Shown here piece after piece: positions 1-6,783 of a stretch of 13,288 nucleotides of DNA. Both the position numbers and the translations under genes were made by a program. The first letter of the stretch is position 1, and the number at the start of each line of letters is the position of its first letter. The notes under the pieces were generated by a model. It ran no database searches and was not told the DNA's origin. It saw nothing but the letters and a program-made list of their open reading frames with translations. The DNA comes from CAVSUR01 sp052143655 (GTDB lineage: Bacteria > Actinomycetota > Actinomycetes > Streptosporangiales > Streptosporangiaceae): the NCBI GenBank assembly GCA_052143655.1, contig JBKQSL010000252.1, positions 1-13,288 on the forward strand, read 5' to 3'.

Positions 1-2
1 AG

Positions 3-1856
3 CTAGCCGGAAGCGGAGCCAGGCCCCGCTGGCGGCAGCGGCGACGCCGGCCGGCCCGCGGTCGCCGCCAGGAACTGGCCGACGAGGCCGCCGGTGACCG
101 CGGCCGCGACCGCGATGGCGGTCGCGGCCGGGACGTCGTGCACGGCGTACTCCTGGCGGCCCGCAGCGGTCGTCGCGGTGAGGGTCACCAGCCCCTGCCG
201 GCGCTGGAACCAGCTCTGGTGCACGCGCCAGCCGATGATCCCGTCGGCGGACAGCACGCTGCGGCGGCGCACCAGGCTGCCGGTGGACATCACCACCCAG
301 CCGTCCTGCACCCGGTGGCCCAGGTTGCGGTACCGGTCCTCGGCCAGGGCCGCCGCCGCCGGCAGCGCCGCCGCCGCGGCGAGCGGTGTCCAGGGCGGCC
401 AGCCGGAGACCGCCGCGCCCGCAGCCGCCACGGCGACGAGGACGGCCGCGCCGGCCAGGGCCCGGTTATAGCGCCGCAGCCGGGCCCGGCGCCCGTGCCG
501 GACCAGCGGGCCGGCGAACAGGTCAGCCGGGGCGCCGGATACCTCGGCGGCAACGGACCGGGCGACGGGGCGCGGGGCGGGCGGCAGCAGCAGCGAGCCG
601 CCGCGCTCGGCGCCGTGCCCGACATGCAGGCCGGTGGTGATGGCGATGCACCGGGCCCCGCGGGCGGCGCGCAGCAGCAGCGGCTCGCTGATCTCCACGC
701 CGCGCAGCCTGCTGGCATCGATGGTGATCGCCCGGGTGGACAGCAGCCCGCGGGTGACGCGCAGCGTGCCCGGGCCCTGGCGCACCAGCCGGAAGTTCCA
801 GAAGATCGCGACGTACCCGGCCGTCGAGATCGCCACCATGCCGCCGATCACGATCAGCGCCCCGGCCAGCAGCCGGGACGCCAGTGGCAGCGCGATGAAG
901 TCGGCGGTAATCCGGTGCACCTCGCCGATCGAGGTCACGTTGATATGCGTGGCGTCGGTGAACTGGGCGGCGAACCCGAACACGACTCCGACGATCACCA
1001 TGCCGGTCAGCGTCAGCGGCGCGAACCGGACCCAGCCGGGCCGCAGCCGGACGATCTCCGTCTCCTGCTCGGCCGTCGCGGGCACCGCCGCATAGCCGGG
1101 CGGGCGCGCGCCGTTGCGGGAGCCCGCTGCCGCGGCCGTGCCCGGCCAGGAACCGGGATCGGCGACCGGGGCCGGACCGGGGGAAGGACCGGCGCCGGCG
1201 GGCCCGGCGCCGCGCGCTGCGCCGGGACGGCCAGCCGTCGCGGCCGGCCCGGGCGACGGCGGCAGGCTGGCCGTCGGGCCGGCCAGCAGCCGCGTCCGCA
1301 GCGCCTCGGCATCGGCCAGCGTCAGCGCGTCAAGCCGGAAGCCCGCACTGTCCCGGCGGTCGTTGCGCCCGGTGCCGATGCTGACCTCGCGCAGCCCCAG
1401 CATCCGGTAGACCACGTGCGCTGACAGGTCTACGGTCCGCACCCGGTCGCGGGCTACCGACAGCACCTTCTGGCTGAGCAGGCCATGCCGCAGGTAGACG
1501 CGGTCGCCAGTGATCCGGTACCGGGTGGTGAGCCAGCGGACGACGCTGGTGGTGACGGCGAGCGCGGCGAACGCCAGCCCCCAGTAGTTGGCCGGCCCGC
1601 CGCGCGCGTGCAGGTAGAGCAGCCCGAGCAGGAACGGCAGCAGCCGGGCCAGGTCGGTGACCGGACGGACGATCAGGCTGCGCGGGGACAGCCGCAGCCA
1701 GCCGGTATCAGGCCCGGTGCTGGCGGCCCAGGCGCCAGCCGGGCCGGGCCGGGCAGGCGCGGGGCCGCCGGGGACCCCCTCGCCGGGCGCCCCGGGGACC
1801 CGCTGATCGGACGGGCCGCGGGCCGGCGGCCCGGCGGGCTGGGCCGGCCAGGTCAC
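3..1856 (-). CDS. PH domain-containing membrane protein, YdbT type (three bPH_2 domains)
   Basis: 617-residue membrane protein of the bacterial PH-domain (DUF304, YdbT-like) family; the family's biochemical role is not settled. A Pro/Gly-rich cytoplasmic head (1-55) precedes hydrophobic segments near 66-83 and 91-108. The first PH domain is about 110-191 (TTRYRITGDRVYLRHGLLS, then the RTVDLS and LGLREVSI strands). A disordered Ala/Pro/Gly linker covers about 192-262. Further helices lie near 281-298 and 328-353, the second PH domain at about 355-440, two more helices at about 466-505, and the third PH domain at about 508-598. The reading frame stays open far upstream, but the GTG at 1856 is chosen because it overlaps the stop of the upstream PH gene as GTGA and the family-like sequence begins only after it. 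It forms an operon with that smaller PH protein, as ydbS-ydbT pairs do in Bacillus. The exact start is inferred; family membership is fairly sure. Confidence 0.85.
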   Translation of the reverse strand: MTWPAQPAGPPARGPSDQRVPGAPGEGVPGGPAPARPGPAGAWAASTGPDTGWLRLSPRSLIVRPVTDLARLLPFLLGLLYLHARGGPANYWGLAFAALAVTTSVVRWLTTRYRITGDRVYLRHGLLSQKVLSVARDRVRTVDLSAHVVYRMLGLREVSIGTGRNDRRDSAGFRLDALTLADAEALRTRLLAGPTASLPPSPGPAATAGRPGAARGAGPAGAGPSPGPAPVADPGSWPGTAAAAGSRNGARPPGYAAVPATAEQETEIVRLRPGWVRFAPLTLTGMVIVGVVFGFAAQFTDATHINVTSIGEVHRITADFIALPLASRLLAGALIVIGGMVAISTAGYVAIFWNFRLVRQGPGTLRVTRGLLSTRAITIDASRLRGVEISEPLLLRAARGARCIAITTGLHVGHGAERGGSLLLPPAPRPVARSVAAEVSGAPADLFAGPLVRHGRRARLRRYNRALAGAAVLVAVAAAGAAVSGWPPWTPLAAAAALPAAAALAEDRYRNLGHRVQDGWVVMSTGSLVRRRSVLSADGIIGWRVHQSWFQRRQGLVTLTATTAAGRQEYAVHDVPAATAIAVAAAVTGGLVGQFLAATAGRPASPLPPAGPGSASG

Positions 1857-2365
1857 GTCGCATCGCCCGGGACCTGGCCGGTCGCGACGGCGAGGTCGTC
1901 CAGCAGCCGGTCGGCGGTGGCGCGGTCCAGCCCGTGGATGTGCACCGGGCCGGCTGCCGAGGCCGTGGTCGCGGTGACGTTCGCCAGGCCGAACAGCCGC
2001 TCCCCGAACGACCGGTGGCTGTCGATCGTCTGGATTCGGCTGATTGGGGCGATGCGCCAGTGCACCGAGAACCAGCCGGCCCGGGTGTAGAGCGCGTCGG
2101 CGGTGACCTCCCAGCGGTGCACCCGGTACCGCCAGAGCGGCATGATCAGCGTGTGCGCGGCGCCGGCCGCCGCGGTCGCGGCCACCGCTGCCCACCAGGC
2201 GCCGGTCAGCTGGTTGAGCAGCACGATGGAGATCTCCACGGCGAGGACCGCCAGCCAGCTGCCCGCCGCCCGCGCGGTCCAGTACCGCACGGCCCGGCGG
2301 CTGACCCGGTGGCTGGGCGCCCGCAGGCTCGGCAGCAGCGGGTCCGCCGACCCGGCGTCAGTCAT
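1853..2365 (-). CDS. PH domain-containing membrane protein, YdbS type
   Basis: 170-residue small membrane protein with a single bacterial PH (bPH_2/DUF304) domain. A basic N-terminal region (about 1-30) is followed by two transmembrane helices, about 36-53 and 56-76. The PH domain at about 79-158 shows the family pattern: YRVHRWEVTADALYTRAGWF, a PISRIQTIDSHRSFGERLFGLANV core, then a strand ending VHIHGLD. The ATG start lies 61 bp downstream of the SAHH paralog stop on the same strand and has only a weak G-rich sequence before it. Its stop overlaps the GTG of the three-PH protein by four bases, which predicts translational coupling and a joint function at the membrane. The family is well recognised by pattern; the molecular role is unknown, so none is assigned. 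Confidence 0.87.
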   Translation of the reverse strand: MTDAGSADPLLPSLRAPSHRVSRRAVRYWTARAAGSWLAVLAVEISIVLLNQLTGAWWAAVAATAAAGAAHTLIMPLWRYRVHRWEVTADALYTRAGWFSVHWRIAPISRIQTIDSHRSFGERLFGLANVTATTASAAGPVHIHGLDRATADRLLDDLAVATGQVPGDAT

Positions 2366-2397
2366 GACCCCAGCCTGCCACGGGGCGGCCCCGCGGG

Positions 2398-2423
2398 AAA
2401 ATCCTCGACGCCGCAGGCCGTCG
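2398..2423 (-). terminator. Possible intrinsic terminator after the SAHH paralog
   Basis: On the minus strand, four bases past the TAG stop of the SAHH paralog, CGACG (2423-2419) can pair with CGTCG (2410-2406) around an eight-base loop, and a TTTT run (2401-2398) follows after four bases. A second GC hairpin, CGGGG-CGG-CCCCG at 2381-2393, comes next, just before the PH-gene start. The pair would separate the ahcY operon from the PH operon. The stem is short and the T-run is only four bases, so it may be weak or read through. Confidence 0.4.
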
Positions 2424-2426
2424 CGG

Positions 2427-3689
2427 CTACGAGCCCTGCCGCCAGGAGTCCAGGTACTCCTGCTGCGCAGGAGTCAGCTCATCGATCTCGGCGCCTAGCG
2501 AGGCGAGCGCGAGCCGGGCGATCTGAGCGTCGATCCGGGCCGGGATCGGCCGCAGCCCGGGTTCCGCCCCGGCGTTCCCGGCGGCCAGCCCGGCCAGCGC
2601 CAGGGCCTGGACGGCGAACGAAAGGTCCATCACAGCGGCCGGGCTGCCCTCGCCCGCCACCAGGTTGACCACCCTGCCCTCGGCCAGCAGGATCAGCCGC
2701 CGGCCGCTGGCGAGCACGTACTCGTCCGCGTGCGGCCGGACCCCGGCGTCAATCTTGATCGCCAGGCTGGCCAGGGCCCGGACATCGATCTCGGCGGCGA
2801 AGTGCCCGGCATTGGCCAGGATGGCCCCGTCGGGCAGCAGCGCCAGGTGCTCGGGCCCGATTACGTCCCGGGAGCCGGTCGCGGTGATGACGATCTCGGC
2901 GACCGGGGCCGCGTCGCGCATCGGCAGCACGGTGAAGCCCTGCAGGATCGCATCCAGCGCCCGCACCGGGTTGACCTCGGTCACCACCACCCGCGCGCCG
3001 AGGCCCCGGGCGCGCTCGGCGATCCCCTGGCCCGCGGCGCCGTAGCCCGCCACGACCATGGTCTGGCCGGCCAGCAGCGTGTTGGTGGCCCGCATGATCC
3101 CGTCCAGGACCGACTGCCCGGTGCCGTGCCGGTTGTCGTACAGCCGGCGCACCACCGACTCGTCGGCCGCGTAGACCGGGAAGGCGAGCGTGCCCGCGGC
3201 CGCCATCCGGCGCAGCCGGGCAGCGCCGGTCGCGGTGGCCTCGCAGCCGCCGCGCACCGCGGCCAGCAGCTCCGGGCGCTCGGCGTGCAGCGTGTTCACC
3301 AGGTCGCAGCCGTCGTCGATCACCAGGTCCGGGCCGCAGTCCAGGGCCCGGTGCAGGTGGCCGTAGTACGCGTCACGGTCCACGCCGGACCGGGCGAGCA
3401 CCGTCACCCCCGGCTGCCCGGCCAGCGCGGCGGCGATGTCGTCCTGGGTGGACAGCGGGTTGGAGGCCGCCAGGTGCACGGTGCCGCCAGCCGCCCGGAT
3501 CAGGTTCACCAGGCACGCCGTCTCCGGCGTGACGTGCAGGCAGGCAGCGACCGCCAGGCCCGCGAACGGCTGACTGGCCGCCAGCTGCGCGGCGATCAGG
3601 CCCAGCACCGGCATGGACCGGCTGGCCCACTCGATCCGGGGCTGGCCGACGCCGGCCAGCCCCGGATCGGCGATGTCAGAGCCGGTCAC
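2427..3689 (-). CDS. Divergent S-adenosylhomocysteine hydrolase paralog (short archaeal/Thermotoga-like type)
   Basis: 420-residue protein of the adenosylhomocysteinase family, 12 bp downstream of canonical ahcY on the same strand. Seen directly: LHVTPETA (51-58), TQDD (81-84), DDGCD (125-129), GGCEATATG (147-155), YDNRHGTGQS (184-193), NAD-fold loop GYGAAGQG (215-222), VTEVNP (236-241) and NAGHFAAEID (293-302). It lacks the roughly 40-residue insertion and the KPDRYRY tail of its neighbour, as archaeal and Thermotoga-type SAHHs do. The catalytic lysine (human Lys186; Lys234 in the neighbour) is Arg181. Human Asn181 corresponds to Asp176, Cys195 to Thr190 (common in the short type), and the DN after GHF is AA. 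Arg182 and Leu183 also depart from the usual SK pair. The start is GTG with no clear Shine-Dalgarno, so translation may depend on coupling to ahcY. It could hydrolyse a related thioether nucleoside such as S-inosylhomocysteine, bind SAH/NAD as a sensor, or be losing activity. Confidence 0.9.
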   Translation of the reverse strand: MTGSDIADPGLAGVGQPRIEWASRSMPVLGLIAAQLAASQPFAGLAVAACLHVTPETACLVNLIRAAGGTVHLAASNPLSTQDDIAAALAGQPGVTVLARSGVDRDAYYGHLHRALDCGPDLVIDDGCDLVNTLHAERPELLAAVRGGCEATATGAARLRRMAAAGTLAFPVYAADESVVRRLYDNRHGTGQSVLDGIMRATNTLLAGQTMVVAGYGAAGQGIAERARGLGARVVVTEVNPVRALDAILQGFTVLPMRDAAPVAEIVITATGSRDVIGPEHLALLPDGAILANAGHFAAEIDVRALASLAIKIDAGVRPHADEYVLASGRRLILLAEGRVVNLVAGEGSPAAVMDLSFAVQALALAGLAAGNAGAEPGLRPIPARIDAQIARLALASLGAEIDELTPAQQEYLDSWRQGS

Positions 3690-3701
3690 TGCGGGATGTG
3701 C

Positions 3702-5147
3702 CTAGTACCGGTAGCGGTCGGGCTTGTACGGCCCTTCGACCGGAACGTCGATGTAGGCCGCCTGCTCCTTGGTCAGGGTGGTCAGCTGCGCGCCGAGCGC
3801 GTCCAGGTGCAGCCGCGCGACCTTCTCGTCCAGGTGCTTGGGCAGCACGTGCACGCCGAGCGGGTACTCCTCGGCCCGGGTGAACAGCTCGATCTGCGCG
3901 ATCACCTGGTTGGTGAAGCTGCTGGACATCACGAAGCTCGGATGGCCGGTCGCGTTGCCCAGGTTGAGCAGCCGCCCCTCGGACAGCACGATCACCGAGT
4001 GGCCGCCGGCGAACTGCCACTCGTCGACCTGCGGCTTGATCTGGTTCCGGCGGATGCCGGGCAGCCGGGCCAGGCCGGCCATGTCGATCTCGTTGTCGAA
4101 GTGCCCGATGTTGCCGACGATCGCCTGGTGCTTCATCTGGCTCATGTGCTCGGCGGTGATGATCCGCAGATTGCCGGTGGCCGTGACGAAGATGTCGGCG
4201 GTCGGCACCACATCCTCCAGCCGGGCGACCTGGAAGCCGTCCATGGCCGCCTGCAGGGCGCAGATCGGGTCGATCTCGGTCACGACGACCCGCGCGCCCT
4301 GCCCGCGCAGCGACTCCGCGCAGCCCTTGCCCACGTCCCCGTAGCCGCAGACGACCGCGACCTTGCCGCCGATGAGCACGTCGGTGGCCCGGTTGATGCC
4401 GTCCACCAGCGAGTGCCGGCAGCCGTACTTGTTGTCGAACTTGGACTTGGTCACGCTGTCGTTGACGTTGATCGCGGCGAACCGCAGCGTCCCGGCCCTG
4501 GCCATGTCATACAGCCGGTGCACGCCGGTGGTGGTCTCCTCGGTGACGCCCTGGATCCCGGCCGCGCACTGGGTCCACTTCTGCGGGCTGGCGGCCAGGC
4601 TAGCGCGCAGCACCCCCAGGATGACCTGCCACTCCTGCGGGTCGTCGTCGGCGGTGGCCGGCACCGTGCCGGCGGCCTCGAACTCCGCGCCCTTGTGCAC
4701 CAGCAGCGTGGCGTCGCCGCCGTCGTCCAGCAGCATGTTCGGCCCGCTCTCGCCGGGCCAGGTGAGGGCCTGCTGCGTGCACCACCAGTACTCGTCCAGG
4801 GTCTCGCCCTTCCAGGCGAACACCGGGATCCCGCGCGGGTCGTCCGGCGTGCCCTCGGGCCCCACCGCCACCGCGGCGGCGGCATGGTCCTGGGTGGAGA
4901 AGATGTTGCAGCTGGCCCACCGCACCCGAGCGCCGAGCGCGGCCAGCGTCTCGATCAAGACCGCGGTCTGCACGGTCATGTGCAGCGATCCGGTGATCCG
5001 GGCCCCGCGCAGCGGCTGGGCATCGGCGTACTCCGCGCGCACGGCCATCAGGCCCGGCATCTCGTGCTCGGCCAGCCGGATCTCCTTGCGGCCGAACTCG
5101 GCGAGCGCCAGGTCGGCAACCTTGAACGGGACGTCCTGGTCAGTCAT
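3702..5147 (-). CDS. ahcY: S-adenosyl-L-homocysteine hydrolase (adenosylhomocysteinase)
   Basis: 481-residue cytosolic NAD-dependent enzyme that reversibly splits S-adenosylhomocysteine into adenosine and homocysteine, removing the inhibitor left by SAM-dependent methyl transfer. All key sites are present: His56 and Thr58 (SLHMT), the DDGGD loop at 141-145, Glu204 (TEETTTG), Lys234, Asp238, Asn239 and Cys243 in the NDSVTKSKFDN-KYGC stretch, NAD loop GYGDVGKG (268-275), IGHFDNEID (347-355) and the C-terminal KPDRYRY (475-481) that completes the partner's cofactor site. The insertion at about 150-190 is usual for the long bacterial/eukaryotic type, and the length is normal. The frame is open to an upstream GTG at 5204, but the ATG at 5147 has AGGAG eight bases before it and begins the conserved sequence. 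It is the first gene of a unit with the divergent paralog and is transcribed divergently from the MerR gene. Confidence 0.97.
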   Translation of the reverse strand: MTDQDVPFKVADLALAEFGRKEIRLAEHEMPGLMAVRAEYADAQPLRGARITGSLHMTVQTAVLIETLAALGARVRWASCNIFSTQDHAAAAVAVGPEGTPDDPRGIPVFAWKGETLDEYWWCTQQALTWPGESGPNMLLDDGGDATLLVHKGAEFEAAGTVPATADDDPQEWQVILGVLRASLAASPQKWTQCAAGIQGVTEETTTGVHRLYDMARAGTLRFAAINVNDSVTKSKFDNKYGCRHSLVDGINRATDVLIGGKVAVVCGYGDVGKGCAESLRGQGARVVVTEIDPICALQAAMDGFQVARLEDVVPTADIFVTATGNLRIITAEHMSQMKHQAIVGNIGHFDNEIDMAGLARLPGIRRNQIKPQVDEWQFAGGHSVIVLSEGRLLNLGNATGHPSFVMSSSFTNQVIAQIELFTRAEEYPLGVHVLPKHLDEKVARLHLDALGAQLTTLTKEQAAYIDVPVEGPYKPDRYRY

Positions 5148-5155
5148 ACGGCGAG

Positions 5156-5160
5156 CTCCT
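5156..5160 (-). promoter_or_regulatory. Ribosome binding site of ahcY
   Basis: AGGAG on the minus strand, eight bases before the ATG at 5147. It decides the start over the in-frame codon at 5204, which would add 19 Pro/Arg-rich residues without family similarity. Confidence 0.85.
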
Positions 5161-5259
5161 GGGTTTTCGGGGTGTGGTCTCGGGCGGGCGCCCGGCGCGG
5201 GCACCGGATACCGACGCTACGGGACGCCGGCGGGCGGCCGCATCCCGGGACCGGTGTTC

Positions 5260-5277
5260 CTGACAGGATTTTGTCAG
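5260..5277. promoter_or_regulatory. Putative operator: perfect inverted repeat CTGACA-N6-TGTCAG
   Basis: Six-base arms 5260-5265 and 5272-5277 flank the AT-rich spacer GGATTT, an unusual island in this DNA. It lies in the 141-bp divergent region between ahcY and the MerR gene, 11 bp before the MerR start, and touches the proposed -10 box of that gene. Position and symmetry fit a dimeric repressor or MerR-type activator binding site. The spacing resembles the TAGAC-N6-GTCTA site of Corynebacterium McbR, which controls methionine and SAH genes, but the arms differ. The binding protein is inferred, most simply the adjacent MerR product. Confidence 0.55.
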
Positions 5278-5282
5278 ATACT
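5277..5282 (+). promoter_or_regulatory. -10-like box for a leaderless MerR transcript
   Basis: GATACT (4 of 6 matches to TATAAT) ends six bases before the ATG at 5289, the spacing expected if transcription begins at or next to the A of the start codon. No convincing Shine-Dalgarno precedes that ATG, which agrees with leaderless translation, common in actinobacteria. No good -35 hexamer is visible at 17-18 bp, so activation by a bound regulator is plausible. Confidence 0.4.
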
Positions 5283-5288
5283 GGAATC

Positions 5289-5717
5289 ATGCGGATTACC
5301 GAGGCCGCCCGGCGGCTGGGGATCTCCCCGCGCATGCTGCGCTACCGGGACTCGCTCGGCCTGCTCCCGGCCGTCCGGCGGGCCCCGGCCAGGACCGGGG
5401 CCCGCGCCCTGCGCGCGGCGCCGCCGGCGTCGCGCCACCGGCAGTTTTCTGCTGCTGACCTGGATGCGATCGCGGCCGGGCTGGCCATCGAGCGGCGGCA
5501 TGACATCACCCCGGCGGCGCTGGCCTTCGGCCTGCAGGTGCTCGCCGACCCGCGGACCGCGGCGGAGGTCGCCGACCTGGGCCGCCGCATCGGCCGGATC
5601 CGGCCGATGCCGGCCCGGGCGCTGGACTTCGAGGCCGAGCGGGCCCGGCGGCTGCTCGGCCTCAGCCCGGAGCCCGGAGCCCGGCCCCGGCGGGCGCACA
5701 CCGGCCAGTCTGGCTGA
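5289..5717 (+). CDS. Small MerR-family transcriptional regulator
   Basis: 142-residue DNA-binding protein. The N-terminus RITEAARRLGISPRMLRYRD (2-21) is a typical MerR helix-turn-helix followed by GLLPAVRR. The wing region is expanded and rich in Ala/Arg/Pro (about 28-50) where family members have a short PARRTPGGYR-like segment; the HRQFSAADLDAI second helical motif resumes at 50-61. Helices at about 62-125 form a short effector/dimer region with no metal-binding cysteines, so this is not a classical metal sensor. LRYRD replaces the usual LRYYE. The ATG is chosen because the family sequence starts there; the frame is open upstream only by chance of composition. Its divergent placement from ahcY with an inverted repeat between them suggests autoregulation and possibly control of SAH turnover, which is inference. 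Effector unknown. Confidence 0.85.
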   Translation: MRITEAARRLGISPRMLRYRDSLGLLPAVRRAPARTGARALRAAPPASRHRQFSAADLDAIAAGLAIERRHDITPAALAFGLQVLADPRTAAEVADLGRRIGRIRPMPARALDFEAERARRLLGLSPEPGARPRRAHTGQSG

Positions 5718-5742
5718 GCATCCGGTCAGCTGCGATGATGTT

Positions 5743-5799
5743 GCCGCCGGCGGGCCGGCTGGCCGCCGGCGGGCCGGCTGGCCGCTGGCGGGTCGGCTG
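5743..5799 (+). repeat. 19-bp tandem repeat, three copies
   Basis: Units 5743-5761 and 5762-5780 are identical (GCCGCCGGCGGGCCGGCTG); 5781-5799 differs at two positions. The repeat lies in the 124-bp gap between the MerR gene and the Trp-repeat membrane protein gene. The units contain GCCGGC palindromes and could fold into hairpins in the 5' untranslated region of the downstream gene or end the MerR transcript. There is no T-run. Confidence 0.9.
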
Positions 5800-5841
5800 G
5801 CCGGCCTCGCGCAGCTCCCGAGCTCAGCTGGAAGGACCGCC

Positions 5842-6783
5842 ATGGCCGAACTCACCATCTCCATTGACCCGGAAGAGTTCCGGGGCCTGCTCGCCGTCGG
5901 CGAACTGGAGACGGCGGCGAGCGGAGAAGACGCGCCTGTCGAGAGCATCACCAAGGTGCTGCTGCACCATGCGCTGGCCGCGCGGCTGACGGAACTGGGC
6001 CTGCCGTGGAACCCGCCGGCGCAGGCGGTGCACGAGCGCGCGGCGCAGGCGAGCAAGCCGCCAGGCCGGCCGCGCGCCCTGCTGACCGACCCGCGGGCGC
6101 GCAAGTACGGCCTGGTCGCGGCGACCTTCGCGGTGCTGGTGACGCTGTGGGGCGGCTACATCCAGGACTGGACGTGGACCGGCTTCCAGGCGAACGACCA
6201 GCTCTGGGACTGGCTGAACCTGCTGCTGCTGCCCCTCGTGGTCGCCACGATCCCGCTGTGGATCGAGCGGCCGGACTCGATCAGCCGGGGGCGGCGGGTC
6301 ACCTACCTGGCTCTGGCCGTGGCGTTCACGGCGTTCGTCATCGCCGGCTACCTGATCCCGCTGCGCTGGACCGGCTTCCCCGGCAACACCCTGTGGACCT
6401 GGTTCGAGCTGATCCTGCTGCCGGTGGCGGTAGCGAGCATCCGGCTCCTGCCGTCGGTGATCCGGACGCTGGACCCGTATCACAAGCCGCTGTTCACCTC
6501 CATGGCGGTGGTATGGGTCATCACGGTCATCGGCGGCTACGCCCTGAGCTGGACCTGGACCGGCTATCAGGGCAACACGCTCTGGGACTGGCTGCAGCTG
6601 CTGCTGTTGCCGCTGATCGTGCCGACCATCCTGGTGCCGACGACGCTGAAGTGGATGTCGAGCGGGTCCCGGCGCGCCGCGGCGCGTCCGGCTACCGGGA
6701 GTCGCTGGGACGGGATGGACGCGGCGGGCGGGGACGGAGCAGCCGGGCAGACCGGCGTGCGGCGCGGATCGCCGGGTCGGTGA
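5842..6783 (+). CDS. Membrane protein with three Trp-rich WTWTGF-type repeats
   Basis: 313-residue protein of no family I can name with certainty. A soluble acidic N-terminal region (1-85) containing an amphipathic stretch ITKVLLHHALAARLTELGLP is followed by six predicted transmembrane helices arranged as three homologous units. Each unit is a helix ending in GGY or GY, a short Trp-rich loop, and a Leu-rich helix. The loops are WTWTGFQANDQLWDWL (110-125), LRWTGFPGNTLWTWF (174-188) and WTWTGYQGNTLWDWL (237-251); Leu-rich LLLP segments follow. The charged, Gly/Arg-rich C-terminal tail (about 272-313) is probably cytoplasmic. The start is ATG with GGAAGGA five bases before it. The last 92 bp overlap the convergent CDF gene. 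The triplication implies internal duplication; the conserved Trp/Asn/Gly loops may form an interfacial or binding surface, which is speculation. Confidence 0.85.
   Translation: MAELTISIDPEEFRGLLAVGELETAASGEDAPVESITKVLLHHALAARLTELGLPWNPPAQAVHERAAQASKPPGRPRALLTDPRARKYGLVAATFAVLVTLWGGYIQDWTWTGFQANDQLWDWLNLLLLPLVVATIPLWIERPDSISRGRRVTYLALAVAFTAFVIAGYLIPLRWTGFPGNTLWTWFELILLPVAVASIRLLPSVIRTLDPYHKPLFTSMAVVWVITVIGGYALSWTWTGYQGNTLWDWLQLLLLPLIVPTILVPTTLKWMSSGSRRAAARPATGSRWDGMDAAGGDGAAGQTGVRRGSPGR

Noticed and set aside
138..1424. Plus-strand frame opposite the three-PH gene, with similar Arg/Gly/Pro frames near 7253-9566 and 10816-13129
   Set aside because: These are shadows of high-GC genes, with no motif and no plausible ribosome site.
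1857..2195. Extended N-terminus of the three-PH protein from the codon at 2195
   Set aside because: It would overlap the small PH gene for 340 bp in another frame and adds Arg/His/Pro shadow sequence; the GTGA overlap gives a better start.
2730..5288. Very long plus-strand open frame across the two SAHH genes, running into the MerR gene
   Set aside because: It is antisense to two genes with clear conserved motifs; its product is Gly/Arg/His-rich with no family pattern. Only the part from 5289 (MerR) is real.
5148..5288. SAH riboswitch or other RNA switch upstream of ahcY
   Set aside because: The leader was read for the conserved SAH-aptamer core and pseudoknot pattern and nothing matching was found; only the inverted repeat stands out. 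A covariance-model search would settle this.
4363..5841. Plus-strand open frame extending the Trp-repeat protein upstream
   Set aside because: It runs antisense to ahcY and through the MerR gene in another frame; the ATG at 5842 has a good ribosome site.
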